Assembly: GCA_964574635.1 (NCBI GenBank)
Contig: CAZNOG010000010.1
Location: 56,266-120,265, forward strand
From: CAZNOG01 sp964574635
Lineage (GTDB): Bacteria; Bacteroidota; Bacteroidia; Flavobacteriales_D; Cryomorphaceae
DNA length: 64,000 bases
Direction of reading: 5' to 3'
The position numbers were made by a program, and so were the translations under genes. Positions within the stretch are counted from its first letter, which is position 1. Each line of letters begins with the position of its first letter. The notes beneath the pieces are model-generated. The model did no database searches. It was not told the DNA's origin and was given only the letters and a program-made list of their open reading frames with translations. Of this stretch, positions 9,012 to 16,985 are shown piece after piece.

Positions 9012-9371
9012 ATGACCAAAATCGAAGACATGAAAAATCTCGTGAATCAGGTTCAACTCATCGGCCGCCTCGGTGCGGATGCCGAAGTAAGGGAAACCAA
9101 AACAGGAAAAAAAGTGGCGAACTTTAATATCGCCACGGACGAAAGCTACCGCGATGCGAAGGGAAACAAAGTGGACAACACCCAATGGCATCGCCTGACC
9201 GCGTGGGATAAATTGGCCGAAGTGGCCGAAAATCATTTCAAGAAGGGCAAACAATTGGCCATCACCGCCAGATTGGTGCCGAATTCTTACGAGGACAAAG
9301 ATGGAGTGAAGCACTACACCACCGACATCGTGGTCAACGACTTCGTGTTCCTCGGCAAAAAAGACGACTGA
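9012..9371 (+). CDS. ssb: Single-stranded DNA-binding protein, short form
   Basis: A 119-residue OB-fold SSB. Signature parts are the first strand (VNQVQLIGRLGADAEVRETKTGKKVANFNIATDE, read in segments), the WHRLTAWDKLAEVAENHFKKG block, and the terminal strand TDIVVNDFVFLG. It binds single-stranded DNA in replication, repair or recombination. It ends right after the OB fold (FLGKKDD), so it lacks the linker and the acidic tip (DxxPF-like) that recruits partner proteins in the main cellular SSB; it is probably a second, accessory SSB. ATG at 9012 is used, but ATG at 9030 (MKNLVNQ) is equally possible. A strong terminator follows at 9402. Confidence 0.9.
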   Translation: MTKIEDMKNLVNQVQLIGRLGADAEVRETKTGKKVANFNIATDESYRDAKGNKVDNTQWHRLTAWDKLAEVAENHFKKGKQLAITARLVPNSYEDKDGVKHYTTDIVVNDFVFLGKKDD

Positions 9372-9401
9372 CGATGAACGTGCGGGGAGCCCCACTATAC
9401 G

Positions 9402-9428
9402 GGGGGCGGCAATTAGCCGCCCCCTTTT
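9402..9428 (+). terminator. Rho-independent terminator of ssb
   Basis: GGGGGCGGC / GCCGCCCCC with a 5-nt loop (AATTA), followed by TTTT; 30 bp past the ssb stop. Confidence 0.85.
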
Positions 9429-9881
9429 ATCGGCCACCCCGACCATCGACAGAAACGCATTGGAACGGTGATAATGCAGTGGTTCCCGGGTGAGTGCCCA
9501 CGTTCGAATTCGACGAACGACATCTGCGGCAAACCCCGAGGAAGTTCAATCAGGGAAAGGCGGAACACATCAGTTAGACGATAAATTGGTGCCGAGTAAA
9601 CGACACACGGTACTTAGGATCCCCCGCGGGATCCTCCGCCCGACCCGGTTGAGCACCCCCCCGAAAATTTTTTCCCGAACTTCTTGCTCAATCCACTTTC
9701 CCGTACCGCCTCCTCCGCCCGGTCGCCCGCCCATCGGCTTACCGCAAATCTTCCCGCGTATCCCCAACGACCGATATTCCCCGCCCACGCGTCCGCCGAG
9801 CCGCCTCTCTCCCGCAGTATCCGTACGCTTTGACCATGCACGCAAAGTCATCCCTGCTTTTATCGGAAAGCACATTATATG
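9429..9881. other. Intergenic region between ssb and def, no gene seen
   Basis: About 450 bp. It contains a 20-bp palindrome-like hairpin (AGGATCCC / GGGATCCT, 9616-9635) without a T-run, and a C-rich stretch at 9620-9810. No coding frame is supported. Confidence 0.5.
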
Positions 9882-9889
9882 TATTTTTG
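9882..9889 (+). promoter_or_regulatory. Bacteroidota -7 box of def, abutting the start codon
   Basis: TATTTTTG fits TAnnTTTG exactly. Only four bases (CGCC) separate it from the ATG at 9894, which predicts a leaderless or nearly leaderless mRNA and rules out the upstream in-frame ATG at 9879. Confidence 0.65.
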
Positions 9890-9893
9890 CGCC

Positions 9894-10478
9894 ATGATAT
9901 TACCCATCCTGGCATACGGCGACCCCATCCTCAAAAAACCCGCGAAGGAGGTCGACAAGGACCATCCCAACCTGGACGGCCTCATCGAAGACATGTTCGA
10001 AACCATGTACGCCGCATCCGGAGTCGGGTTGGCCGCACCCCAAATCGGTGAATCACTGCGCTTGTTCATCGTCGACGCGACCCCTTTCGGCGAAGACACC
10101 GACGACCCCGATGCGCTGAAGGTGAAAGATTTCAAGGAAGTCTTCATCAACCCTCAAATCATCGAAAAAGGGGGAGAGCCCTGGCCCTTCGAAGAAGGCT
10201 GCCTCAGTATTCCCAATATCCGGGAAGAAGTCGTGCGCGACGAGGTGATCAAAATCAGATACTACGACGCCGATTGGAACCTGAAGGAAAAAGAATTCGA
10301 CGGCTACGCCGCACGCATTATCCAGCACGAATACGACCACATCGAAGGGGTGCTGTTTACAGACAAGTTGAATCCTTTGAAAAGGCGAATGCTGAAGAGA
10401 AAACTCAATGAAATCTCAATGGGTACCACCAAAGTGGATTACAAGATGAGGTTTCCAAAATTGAAAATCAAAAGATAA
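9894..10478 (+). CDS. def: Peptide deformylase
   Basis: A 194-residue Fe/Zn hydrolase that removes the N-formyl group from nascent proteins. All three signature motifs are present: motif 1 GVGLAAPQIG (~residues 43-52), motif 2 EGCLSIP (~101-107, Cys metal ligand) and motif 3 HEYDHIEG (~145-152, HExxH-type metal site with catalytic Glu). The start at 9894 (MILPILAYGDPILKK) matches the family's usual N-terminus and sits just after the -7 box. A charged insert between motifs 1 and 2 (GEDTDDPDALKVKDFKE) is as expected for Bacteroidota enzymes. The lipoprotein gene follows 13 bp downstream and is probably co-transcribed. Confidence 0.97.
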   Translation: MILPILAYGDPILKKPAKEVDKDHPNLDGLIEDMFETMYAASGVGLAAPQIGESLRLFIVDATPFGEDTDDPDALKVKDFKEVFINPQIIEKGGEPWPFEEGCLSIPNIREEVVRDEVIKIRYYDADWNLKEKEFDGYAARIIQHEYDHIEGVLFTDKLNPLKRRMLKRKLNEISMGTTKVDYKMRFPKLKIKR

Positions 10479-10491
10479 ATCCCTGTTGAAC

Positions 10492-11076
10492 ATGAAGAAA
10501 TTCAATGCATTTTTCACTACCGCATTCATGGCCGCAGCCGTGATGCTGGCCTCCTGCGGCGAAGACCGACAAGAAGAAGTGGCGGAGCAGCACGCGGAGA
10601 AGAACACGCGTACCCGCGTTCAATGGCTGGCCGAGATAGACAGCCTGGAGAATATCGTGTATACAGGCGATTTTGACGTAGACCACCCTGCCGTGGGTGA
10701 ACTCCTGCGCTCCTATTTGGGCTACACCAAGATATTCGTGTCCGACAAAGAACACACCCCCGAATACCTTTATAAAGCGGCCGCACTCACGCGAGCCGTG
10801 GATTTGCCCGTCAAGGCCCTCAAGCTCTACGATCAGATCCTCACCGATTACCCCGACTGGGAAAAATCGCCCGAAACGGCCTTCATGATCGCATTCATGT
10901 ACGACGACATGAACGAGAAGGATCGCGCGCGGGAAGCCTACCAAAGGGTCATCGACAAGTACCGGGGCGACCACTGGGCCGTACAAGCCGAAGAAAGGCT
11001 GAAAAGCTTGGACTTGACCGACGAAGAACTCATCCGCAAATTCAACGAACAACTCGAGGCGGAATCCGCTTCCTGA
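10492..11076 (+). CDS. TPR-like lipoprotein downstream of def
   Basis: A 194-residue protein with a lipoprotein signal peptide; the lipobox is LASC (Cys ~21), so it should be lipid-anchored in the envelope. The rest is helical with TPR-like pairs: YLYKAAALTRAVDLPVKALKLYDQIL, SPETAFMIAFMYDDMNEKDRAREAYQ and DHWAVQAEERLKSL (read in segments). The ATG at 10492 gives the usual n-region (MKKFNAFF). It lies 13 bp after def and probably shares its transcript. The function is unknown; TPR lipoproteins usually mediate protein-protein contacts. Confidence 0.8.
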   Translation: MKKFNAFFTTAFMAAAVMLASCGEDRQEEVAEQHAEKNTRTRVQWLAEIDSLENIVYTGDFDVDHPAVGELLRSYLGYTKIFVSDKEHTPEYLYKAAALTRAVDLPVKALKLYDQILTDYPDWEKSPETAFMIAFMYDDMNEKDRAREAYQRVIDKYRGDHWAVQAEERLKSLDLTDEELIRKFNEQLEAESAS

Positions 11077-11130
11077 ATCGGCCCACGCTCGATTACAAGT
11101 TGAGGTCCATAGCCCTCGCGGGTCCCGGAA

Positions 11131-11559
11131 TCACTCCTCTCCGGAATCTTCCGTCGTGCAATCGGCCACTTCCCGCACCGTAATTTCTTCGATGGTATAG
11201 TGGAAGTCTACGTTCTTCAGTTGGTCCGGAGTGAATTTCTCGGGAATGAAATAAATGCCGTTCAACCGGCCGATTCGCGATTTCAGTCCGTCCACGCATT
11301 CGGTTTCCACCCCTCCGGTTTCACGTAAGATGCCCTCGTAATAAAAATTGAGGTCGAAGCTGAATTCCACCGCGTGGTCGTTCTTGTTTTCGATGCGGAA
11401 GAGCAGTGCAGGCTTGCGCTCACCCTCGGCATTGCGGGCGGTTCCCCACTTGGTCGCGATTTCCAGACCCTCGGTGGTCGAATAGGTTTCATAGCCCCAC
11501 TGCGCATTCAAGGTCATGGGAATGAACAAAATCAGAATTACAACGTAATTAAGTCGCAT
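11131..11559 (-). CDS. Secreted protein of unknown function
   Basis: A 142-residue protein with a clear Sec signal peptide (MRLNYVVILILFIPMTLNAQ). The mature part looks like a beta-sandwich: EIATKWGTARN, LLFRIENKNDHAVEFSFDLNFYY, NVDFHYTIEEITVREV. Two cysteines in the mature chain (ETECVDG and VADCTTE) could form a disulfide. The central part resembles domains describing how a value differs from neighbouring ones only loosely, so no family is claimed. It is convergent with the lipoprotein gene and divergent from the CHU_C gene. Confidence 0.7.
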   Translation of the reverse strand: MRLNYVVILILFIPMTLNAQWGYETYSTTEGLEIATKWGTARNAEGERKPALLFRIENKNDHAVEFSFDLNFYYEGILRETGGVETECVDGLKSRIGRLNGIYFIPEKFTPDQLKNVDFHYTIEEITVREVADCTTEDSGEE

Positions 11560-11690
11560 GTTGAAAAGTTTAATACAATCACTCGTATGTTTTTATTCGC
11601 CGATTCAAAGTTCGCAAATCATTTCGTTCGCGGGAAACGGCGGTTCGAAAAGCACAATCGCGTGACCCAACAGCAGAAACAACCATTTCG

Positions 11691-11698
11691 TATTTTTG
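11691..11698 (+). promoter_or_regulatory. -7 box upstream of the CHU_C-domain gene
   Basis: TATTTTTG matches TAnnTTTG and lies about 45 bp before the ATG at 11743. Confidence 0.5.
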
Positions 11699-11742
11699 TC
11701 GTCAAATTCCCGGGCATGAACCCCACTAGAGACACGATTGCT

Positions 11743-12135
11743 ATGAAACTCATTACCAAAGTGACGCTATGCGTGGCGCTCCTCGCGTCCGTGAATACTT
11801 TCGCACAAACTTCTTCGGGAAGCGTGGAAGACCCTCTCGTTCGGGAATTGAACGTGTTTATTCCCAATGCCTTCACACCCAATCACGACGGTCACAACGA
11901 CGTGTTCAAGCCCACCATTTCCGGGCCGGAAATCGACGTCTACGAATTGACCATCCGCAACCGGGACGGCGAAGTGGTGTTCACCTCACAAAATCCCAAG
12001 GAGGTGTGGGACGGCACCACCGAGGATGGGGACTACACCACCTCGCCGACCATCTATTTGTACTTGCTGAAGGTCAAATCCATCGAAGACTTGTCCCCGA
12101 AATTGTACCGCGGACACGTCGTCATGATTCGATAA
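11743..12135 (+). CDS. Small secreted CHU_C (gliding motility-associated C-terminal) domain protein
   Basis: A 130-residue protein: signal peptide (ends NTFAQ), then almost nothing but a CHU_C/type B sorting-like domain (NVFIPNAFTPNHDGHNDVFKP ... LTIRNRDGEVVFTS ... VWDGT ... YLYLLKVKS, read in segments). This domain normally sits at the end of very large surface proteins of gliding bacteria and directs T9SS export. Here it stands alone. The ATG at 11743 (MKLITKVTL) is chosen as the start of the signal peptide; an upstream ATG at 11716 is possible. It may be a minimal cell-surface subunit or the leftover of a larger gene. Confidence 0.85.
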   Translation: MKLITKVTLCVALLASVNTFAQTSSGSVEDPLVRELNVFIPNAFTPNHDGHNDVFKPTISGPEIDVYELTIRNRDGEVVFTSQNPKEVWDGTTEDGDYTTSPTIYLYLLKVKSIEDLSPKLYRGHVVMIR

Positions 12136-12145
12136 GGGCGCAATT

Positions 12146-12736
12146 TTACGTCGCGAAGCGCCTCACCGCATCCAATTCCTTTTTGTTCGTCGACTCGAGG
12201 TCGGGAACTTTTTTGACGATGGCGGCCGCCGCCTTCGACATGGCCTCCTGCACACTGGGCGTTTCCGTCTTTATTTCCGAGGCGATGCGGCGAAGATGCG
12301 CGCGGTAAAAACCTTGTGACAAGCTGCAGTCTTTTTTCGCCAACTCTTCAAGGGTGAGGTATGCAAAACACCTCCGCGCCGAATCCTTGGAATCCATCCA
12401 CTTGCTGATGAAGTGAACCGCGTGGGGCGACTTGGCCATGACCCTTCGGCAAAACACGGTGCCGATTTCCGTAGGGTGCAATTGCTCCGATCTCAACTCG
12501 ATCTCGTCGAGGGTATAACTTTCAGGGTCGTCGATCATCGCCGCGATGAGTTGCAGTTCTTCCGATGGTTTTCCGTACAGTTCGTCGGCCAAAACACCGT
12601 CTACCGGCAGCGACTTCGCGATCTCGGTAATCTCGCTGCGCTTTAATTTACCGTGTTTCCGCGGGTTTTCATCCTTCCCTGCGCTCAGTGCCTTCTCCGC
12701 TTCTTCGATGAGTATTTCAACTTCGTGTACCGTCAT
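12146..12736 (-). CDS. AlkD/HEAT-repeat-like protein
   Basis: A 196-residue all-helical protein. The segment HPTEIGTVFCRRVMAKSPHAVHFISKWMDSKDSARRCFAYLTLEELAKKD (read in segments) resembles HEAT-like pairs of the DNA alkylation repair (AlkD) superfamily, including WxxSKDSxxRCxAY-type spacing. The N-terminal third is Lys/Glu-rich (GKDENPRKHGKLKRSEI). Whether it still excises alkylated bases is unclear: it is shorter than typical AlkD (~230 residues) and no catalytic Asp/Trp pair can be assigned with confidence. A perfect -7 box lies ~42 bp upstream. It is convergent with the CHU_C gene, with 10 bp between the stops. Confidence 0.5.
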   Translation of the reverse strand: MTVHEVEILIEEAEKALSAGKDENPRKHGKLKRSEITEIAKSLPVDGVLADELYGKPSEELQLIAAMIDDPESYTLDEIELRSEQLHPTEIGTVFCRRVMAKSPHAVHFISKWMDSKDSARRCFAYLTLEELAKKDCSLSQGFYRAHLRRIASEIKTETPSVQEAMSKAAAAIVKKVPDLESTNKKELDAVRRFAT

Positions 12737-12777
12737 GTTTTCGGGTATGCGCTTTGTGAATACTTTGAATGCTCTAT

Positions 12778-12785
12778 CAAAGCTA
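12778..12785 (-). promoter_or_regulatory. -7 box of the AlkD-like gene
   Basis: On the minus strand TAGCTTTG, an exact TAnnTTTG match, ~42 bp upstream of the ATG at 12736. Confidence 0.6.
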
Positions 12786-13024
12786 TGTTTTTTTCCTGAA
12801 TTCGGATGTACCTAACACAAGCCATCTCATATGGTTTTTTCAAAAGGCCTTCCTTTCCCGCATCTGGACCCGTAACCCGCCCCTCGAGCGGGACCACGCT
12901 CTTTCAAGCAACGACTCCGCGAGCGGAAGCGCCGCGACCCGCCGAAATTCAAGGTCATTTTCAACTGCTTCCCCTTTGGATTGTTGTTATCTTCGACCTA
13001 CTGAGACGACTAATCGCCGAACGC

Positions 13025-14536
13025 ATGAGACCATTATTTTTCAAAATCAGCTTTGTCGCCATCCTTGGCGTCGGAATCGTCGGATACTTTTTTTCAGGGT
13101 TTTTGTGGGTGTATCTCTTGGTCTTGCCTCTCTTCGCCTTGGGAATTTACGACGTGCTTCAAAAGCGGCACACCATCCTCCGCAATTTTCCCGTGATCGG
13201 CCATTTCCGGTACATGTTCGAGTCCATCTCTCCCGAGATTCAGCAGTATTTCATCGAGCGTCGCACCGACGGAGTTCCTTTCACGCGCAATCAGCGATCC
13301 TTGGCGTACATGCGCGCCAAAAGCGTCAACGACACCCACCCATTCGGTACCGAATTGCACATCATGCACGCCCAGTACGAAGGCATCCGGCATTCCATTT
13401 ACCCTTGCAACGAATTGGAAGAGCCCACCCGCGTTGTCATCGGCAACGAGCAGTGCAAACGCCCCTACAGCGCATCCCTCCTCAACATTTCGGCGATGAG
13501 TTACGGTGCGCTGAGTAAAAACGCCATCCTCGCTTTGAGCAAAGGCGCCAAAGAAGGCGGATTTTACCACAACACCGGCGAGGGCGGTCTCAGCGACTAC
13601 CATTTGGAAGGGGGCGGCGATCTGGTTTGGCAACTGGGCACCGCGTACTTCGGCTGCCGCACGCCCGAAGGGCGGTTCGACGACGACCTGTTCGCGCAAA
13701 AGGCCAAGCACGATCAAGTGAAAATGATCGAATTGAAACTGTCTCAAGGTGCAAAACCCGGACACGGCGGGGTTCTTCCCGCCGTCAAAAACTCCGAAGA
13801 AATCGCGCGCATCCGCCACATCAAGCCCCACACCATGGTGATATCGCCACCCGGGCACCGCGAATTCTCCGACGCCCGTGGTTTGGTTCAATTCATCGGT
13901 CGATTGCGCAAACTCGCCGGAGGGAAGCCCGTGGGCTTCAAGCTCTGTTTGGGCCGCACCGAAGAATTCTTGGAAATCTGCGAAGCCATGATCGAAGCCG
14001 ATATTTATCCCGACTTCATCACCGTCGACGGCGCGGAAGGAGGTACGGGAGCGGCGCCCTTGGAATTTTCCGATTCCGTTGGTATCCCGCTGGAACCCGC
14101 ACTGATTTTCGTAAAGCGCACCCTCGATTATTTCGACATCAAGAAACACATCAAAATCATCGCTTCGGGAAAAATCCTCTCCGCCGCCTCGATTTTGAAG
14201 ATGAAAGCTTTGGGCGCCGATTTGTGCAATTCTGCCCGGGGATTCATGTTCGCCCTGGGGTGCATCCAGGCCCTGAGGTGCAACACCAACGCATGCCCAA
14301 CCGGCGTCGCCACCCAAGACCCCAAACTCGTGAAGGGGCTGGTGGTGGAAGACAAATACAAACGCGTGGCGAATTTTCACCTCAACACCCTTCGGGCGGT
14401 GATGGAACTCGTGGCCGCTACGGGCGGCAGGAGCATCGATCACATCGACATGAGCATGTACATCCGCGGAGACGAAATGGTGGAATTGCAAAATCGGTAC
14501 TTCCCCGACACCTTGATCAACCGCGTGCGGATTTGA
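13025..14536 (+). CDS. FMN-binding glutamate synthase family protein
   Basis: A 503-residue membrane-anchored member of the GOGAT FMN-domain family. Two hydrophobic segments (residues ~7-45) precede the TIM-barrel domain. Seen motifs: SAMSYGALSKNAILALSKGA and NTGEGGLS (substrate/FMN loop), KLSQGAKPGHGGVLP, TVDGAEGGTGAAP (FMN phosphate region), and a 3Fe-4S cysteine set C413-x5-C419-x4-C424 (CIQALRCNTNACPTG). It lacks the glutaminase domain of full GltB, so it probably is an oxidoreductase distinct from true glutamate synthase; the substrate is not known. The start at 13025 (MRPLFFKISF) matches the family's membrane N-terminus. A -7-like box TATCTTCG lies at 12988. One copy of the dispersed 15-bp motif lies within the codons for the second membrane segment. 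Confidence 0.9.
   Translation: MRPLFFKISFVAILGVGIVGYFFSGFLWVYLLVLPLFALGIYDVLQKRHTILRNFPVIGHFRYMFESISPEIQQYFIERRTDGVPFTRNQRSLAYMRAKSVNDTHPFGTELHIMHAQYEGIRHSIYPCNELEEPTRVVIGNEQCKRPYSASLLNISAMSYGALSKNAILALSKGAKEGGFYHNTGEGGLSDYHLEGGGDLVWQLGTAYFGCRTPEGRFDDDLFAQKAKHDQVKMIELKLSQGAKPGHGGVLPAVKNSEEIARIRHIKPHTMVISPPGHREFSDARGLVQFIGRLRKLAGGKPVGFKLCLGRTEEFLEICEAMIEADIYPDFITVDGAEGGTGAAPLEFSDSVGIPLEPALIFVKRTLDYFDIKKHIKIIASGKILSAASILKMKALGADLCNSARGFMFALGCIQALRCNTNACPTGVATQDPKLVKGLVVEDKYKRVANFHLNTLRAVMELVAATGGRSIDHIDMSMYIRGDEMVELQNRYFPDTLINRVRI
13097..13111 (+). repeat. Dispersed 15-bp motif, copy B (inside coding DNA)
   Basis: Exact GGGTTTTTGTGGGTG within the glutamate synthase-like gene; it encodes GFLWV in the membrane segment. 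Confidence 0.55.
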
Positions 14537-14750
14537 CGAATTGGCGGCTGACTTCCATACCGGGAACCGCCGTTCCACACTCTGAGAATCCGTTTCCGCA
14601 CTCCACCGTGCCGGCCATTTGCGGGCTTTTGGTAACCTTCATGTAATCAATCGACTGCGGGCGGGGCTCGGCAGTTCCATTCTTCGGCATCAATTTTTAT
14701 TGATGGGATACGACCTTCCGATTGAAGCGTCTCAACCAAATTAGAACGAT

Positions 14751-16985
14751 ATGTCGAAGATTATCATGGTATCCAACCGCCTGCCCGTAAAAGTCACCAG
14801 AACAGAAGGCCGGTTGGAATACCTGCCCAGCGAAGGCGGATTGGCAACGGGCGTCGGCTCACTGATGAAGGAAGACAGCGGAAATTTGTGGATCGGCTGG
14901 GCGGGGATGTCCTTCGAAGATCCGAAAGACATGGAGGAAGTCGACGAGGGACTGAGAAGGAGAGGGATGGTTCCGGTTTTTCTGACGGAAAGGGAGGAAG
15001 AGGAATTCTACCTCGGTTTCTCCAACCAAACCCTATGGCCGGCATTCCATTATTTCGTACAAGACATCAATTACGACCACACCAATTGGGAAACCTACGT
15101 GGAAGTGAATCGGAAATTCGCCCGCAAAGTCTTGGAGCACGTCGAAGAAGGCGACACCGTTTGGATTCACGATTACCAACTTCTTTTGCTCCCCGGCATG
15201 TTGCGTGAAGCGAGACCCGACCTCAGCATCGGGTTCTTCCTCCACATTCCCTTCCCCTCCTACGAAATCGTCCGTACGCTTCCCTGGCGCGCCGATCTGC
15301 TCAACGGCATGCTCGGCGCCGACTACATCGCATTCCACACCTTCGACGACATGCGGCACTTCCTGAGTTCCGTGCACCGCTTGGTGGGATACCCCCACAA
15401 ATCCAAAGAAATAGAACTCGAAGACCGCGTGGTGGTCGCCGATTCCCTGCCCATGGGCATCGATTACCGAAAATACGCCGAAAACGCGGTGGCCCCGGCG
15501 ACGATCCGAAGGGCCAAGAGGTACAGGGAATGGCTGGGCGACACCAAAATCATCCTCTCCATGGATCGCCTCGATTACACCAAGGGCATTCCGAATCGCC
15601 TTCGCGCTTTCGGTGATTTTCTGGAAGCCTATCCCGAGTACCAAAAAAAGGTCTCCCTCCTTCTCATCGTTGTACCCTCCCGCGACAACGTGCCCAAGTA
15701 CGGGAAACTCAAAGTGGAGATCGACGAATTGGTGGGGAAGATCAACAGCAAATTCGGCCGATTGAACTGGACGCCCATCCACTATTACTACCGAAGTTTT
15801 CCCCTCAACGTCCTGGGCTCGTTTTACGACCTTAGCGACGTGGCCATGATCACCCCCCGCCGCGACGGCATGAACCTGATCGCCAAAGAGTACGTGGCTT
15901 CCCGGTACAAAGGCGACGGAGTCTTGATTCTGAGCGAAATGGCCGGTGCATCCAAAGAATTGTCCGAAGCCGTTCTCGTAAACCCACACGACAAAAAGCA
16001 AATGGTCGAGGCCATCAAAGTGGCTTTGGAAATGCCCATTGAAGCCCAAAAGGAAAGCATGGCCAAAATGCAGGACACTCTGCGCAAGTACGACATCTTC
16101 AGTTGGGTGAAGCTATTCATGGAGAATCTCCAAAACGCCAAGAACAAACAGAGGGAAAGGGAGACCACCCACCTGAGCGGGCGCATACTCGAGCGATTGA
16201 AAACCGACTTTCTCAACGCCCGAAAGAGACTGATATTCCTGGACTATGACGGTACCTTGGTGCGCTTCACCAAGAATCCCCAAGTGGCCCGACCCGATCA
16301 CGCCCTCAAAAAGCTCATCGCAAGGTTCGAATCCTCACCTAAGAACCACGTGGTGATCGTCAGCGGACGCGACCATGAAACCCTGCAAAACTGGGCGGGT
16401 GAGTGCGCGGTTTCCCTCGTCGCCGAGCACGGTGTATGGGAGCGGTCCGGAACGGGGGAGTGGAACAACCGCTTGAAGGCCTTGGACGAAAGTCCCCTCG
16501 ACACCGTGTTGAAAATCATGGATTTTTACGTCGATCGCACGCCCGGGTCTTTCCGGGAGGAGAAAAGCCATTCCCTCGCTTGGCATTACCGCAACGTAGA
16601 CGATTGTCTGGGAGCCATTCGCGCGGGCGAGCTCACCGGCCATTTGCGCCAAGTGTTGGACGGCAGGTACACCGTGCTCGAGGGCAATCACGTGGTGGAA
16701 GTAAAGCCCTCCGACGTCAACAAAGGAAAGGCGGTGGAACGCTGGCACAGAAAATTCGCACCCGATTTCACCCTCTGCATCGGAGACGACATTACCGACG
16801 AAGACATGTTCAGGGCTTTGGAGGGCGTGGCGTACACCGTCAAGGTCGGACCGGGAAATTCATTCGCGCGGTACAATCTGAACTCCGTGAGAGAAACCCG
16901 ACGACTGCTCGACGAGTTGGCCTCCCTCGACGAACGCGAAGAGGTCATTTCATCAGAAACCCGGGTGAGTCCATCCGCTCATTGA
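14751..16985 (+). CDS. Bifunctional trehalose-6-phosphate synthase / trehalose-6-phosphatase
   Basis: A 744-residue OtsA-OtsB fusion in the cytoplasm. Residues 1-470 form a GT20 trehalose-6-phosphate synthase using UDP-glucose and glucose 6-phosphate: SNRLPVKV, GGLATGVGSL, WIGWAG, WIHDYQLLLLPGMLR, HIPFPSYEIVRTLPWR, DRLDYTKGIPNRLRAF, and TPRRDGMNLIAKEY. Residues ~485-730 form a HAD-type trehalose-6-phosphate phosphatase: motif I DYDGT (Asp ~497 and ~499), motif II IVSGR, and the CIGDDITDEDMF metal-binding motif. Together they make trehalose, a compatible solute. The 3' end overlaps that of the convergent GH15 gene by 41 bp. Confidence 0.97.
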   Translation: MSKIIMVSNRLPVKVTRTEGRLEYLPSEGGLATGVGSLMKEDSGNLWIGWAGMSFEDPKDMEEVDEGLRRRGMVPVFLTEREEEEFYLGFSNQTLWPAFHYFVQDINYDHTNWETYVEVNRKFARKVLEHVEEGDTVWIHDYQLLLLPGMLREARPDLSIGFFLHIPFPSYEIVRTLPWRADLLNGMLGADYIAFHTFDDMRHFLSSVHRLVGYPHKSKEIELEDRVVVADSLPMGIDYRKYAENAVAPATIRRAKRYREWLGDTKIILSMDRLDYTKGIPNRLRAFGDFLEAYPEYQKKVSLLLIVVPSRDNVPKYGKLKVEIDELVGKINSKFGRLNWTPIHYYYRSFPLNVLGSFYDLSDVAMITPRRDGMNLIAKEYVASRYKGDGVLILSEMAGASKELSEAVLVNPHDKKQMVEAIKVALEMPIEAQKESMAKMQDTLRKYDIFSWVKLFMENLQNAKNKQRERETTHLSGRILERLKTDFLNARKRLIFLDYDGTLVRFTKNPQVARPDHALKKLIARFESSPKNHVVIVSGRDHETLQNWAGECAVSLVAEHGVWERSGTGEWNNRLKALDESPLDTVLKIMDFYVDRTPGSFREEKSHSLAWHYRNVDDCLGAIRAGELTGHLRQVLDGRYTVLEGNHVVEVKPSDVNKGKAVERWHRKFAPDFTLCIGDDITDEDMFRALEGVAYTVKVGPGNSFARYNLNSVRETRRLLDELASLDEREEVISSETRVSPSAH

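Noticed and set aside
9616..9635. Palindrome-like hairpin AGGATCCC / GGGATCCT as terminator
   Set aside because: No T-run after it and no gene ending nearby; the ssb terminator lies 200 bp upstream.
13094..14578. 494-codon minus-strand frame opposite the glutamate synthase-like gene
   Set aside because: Shadow of the + strand gene, which carries the FMN and Fe-S motifs.
16315..16345. Sequence resembling a tRNA T-loop (GGTTCGAATCC)
   Set aside because: It lies inside the phosphatase half of the OtsA-OtsB gene and no cloverleaf can be drawn around it.
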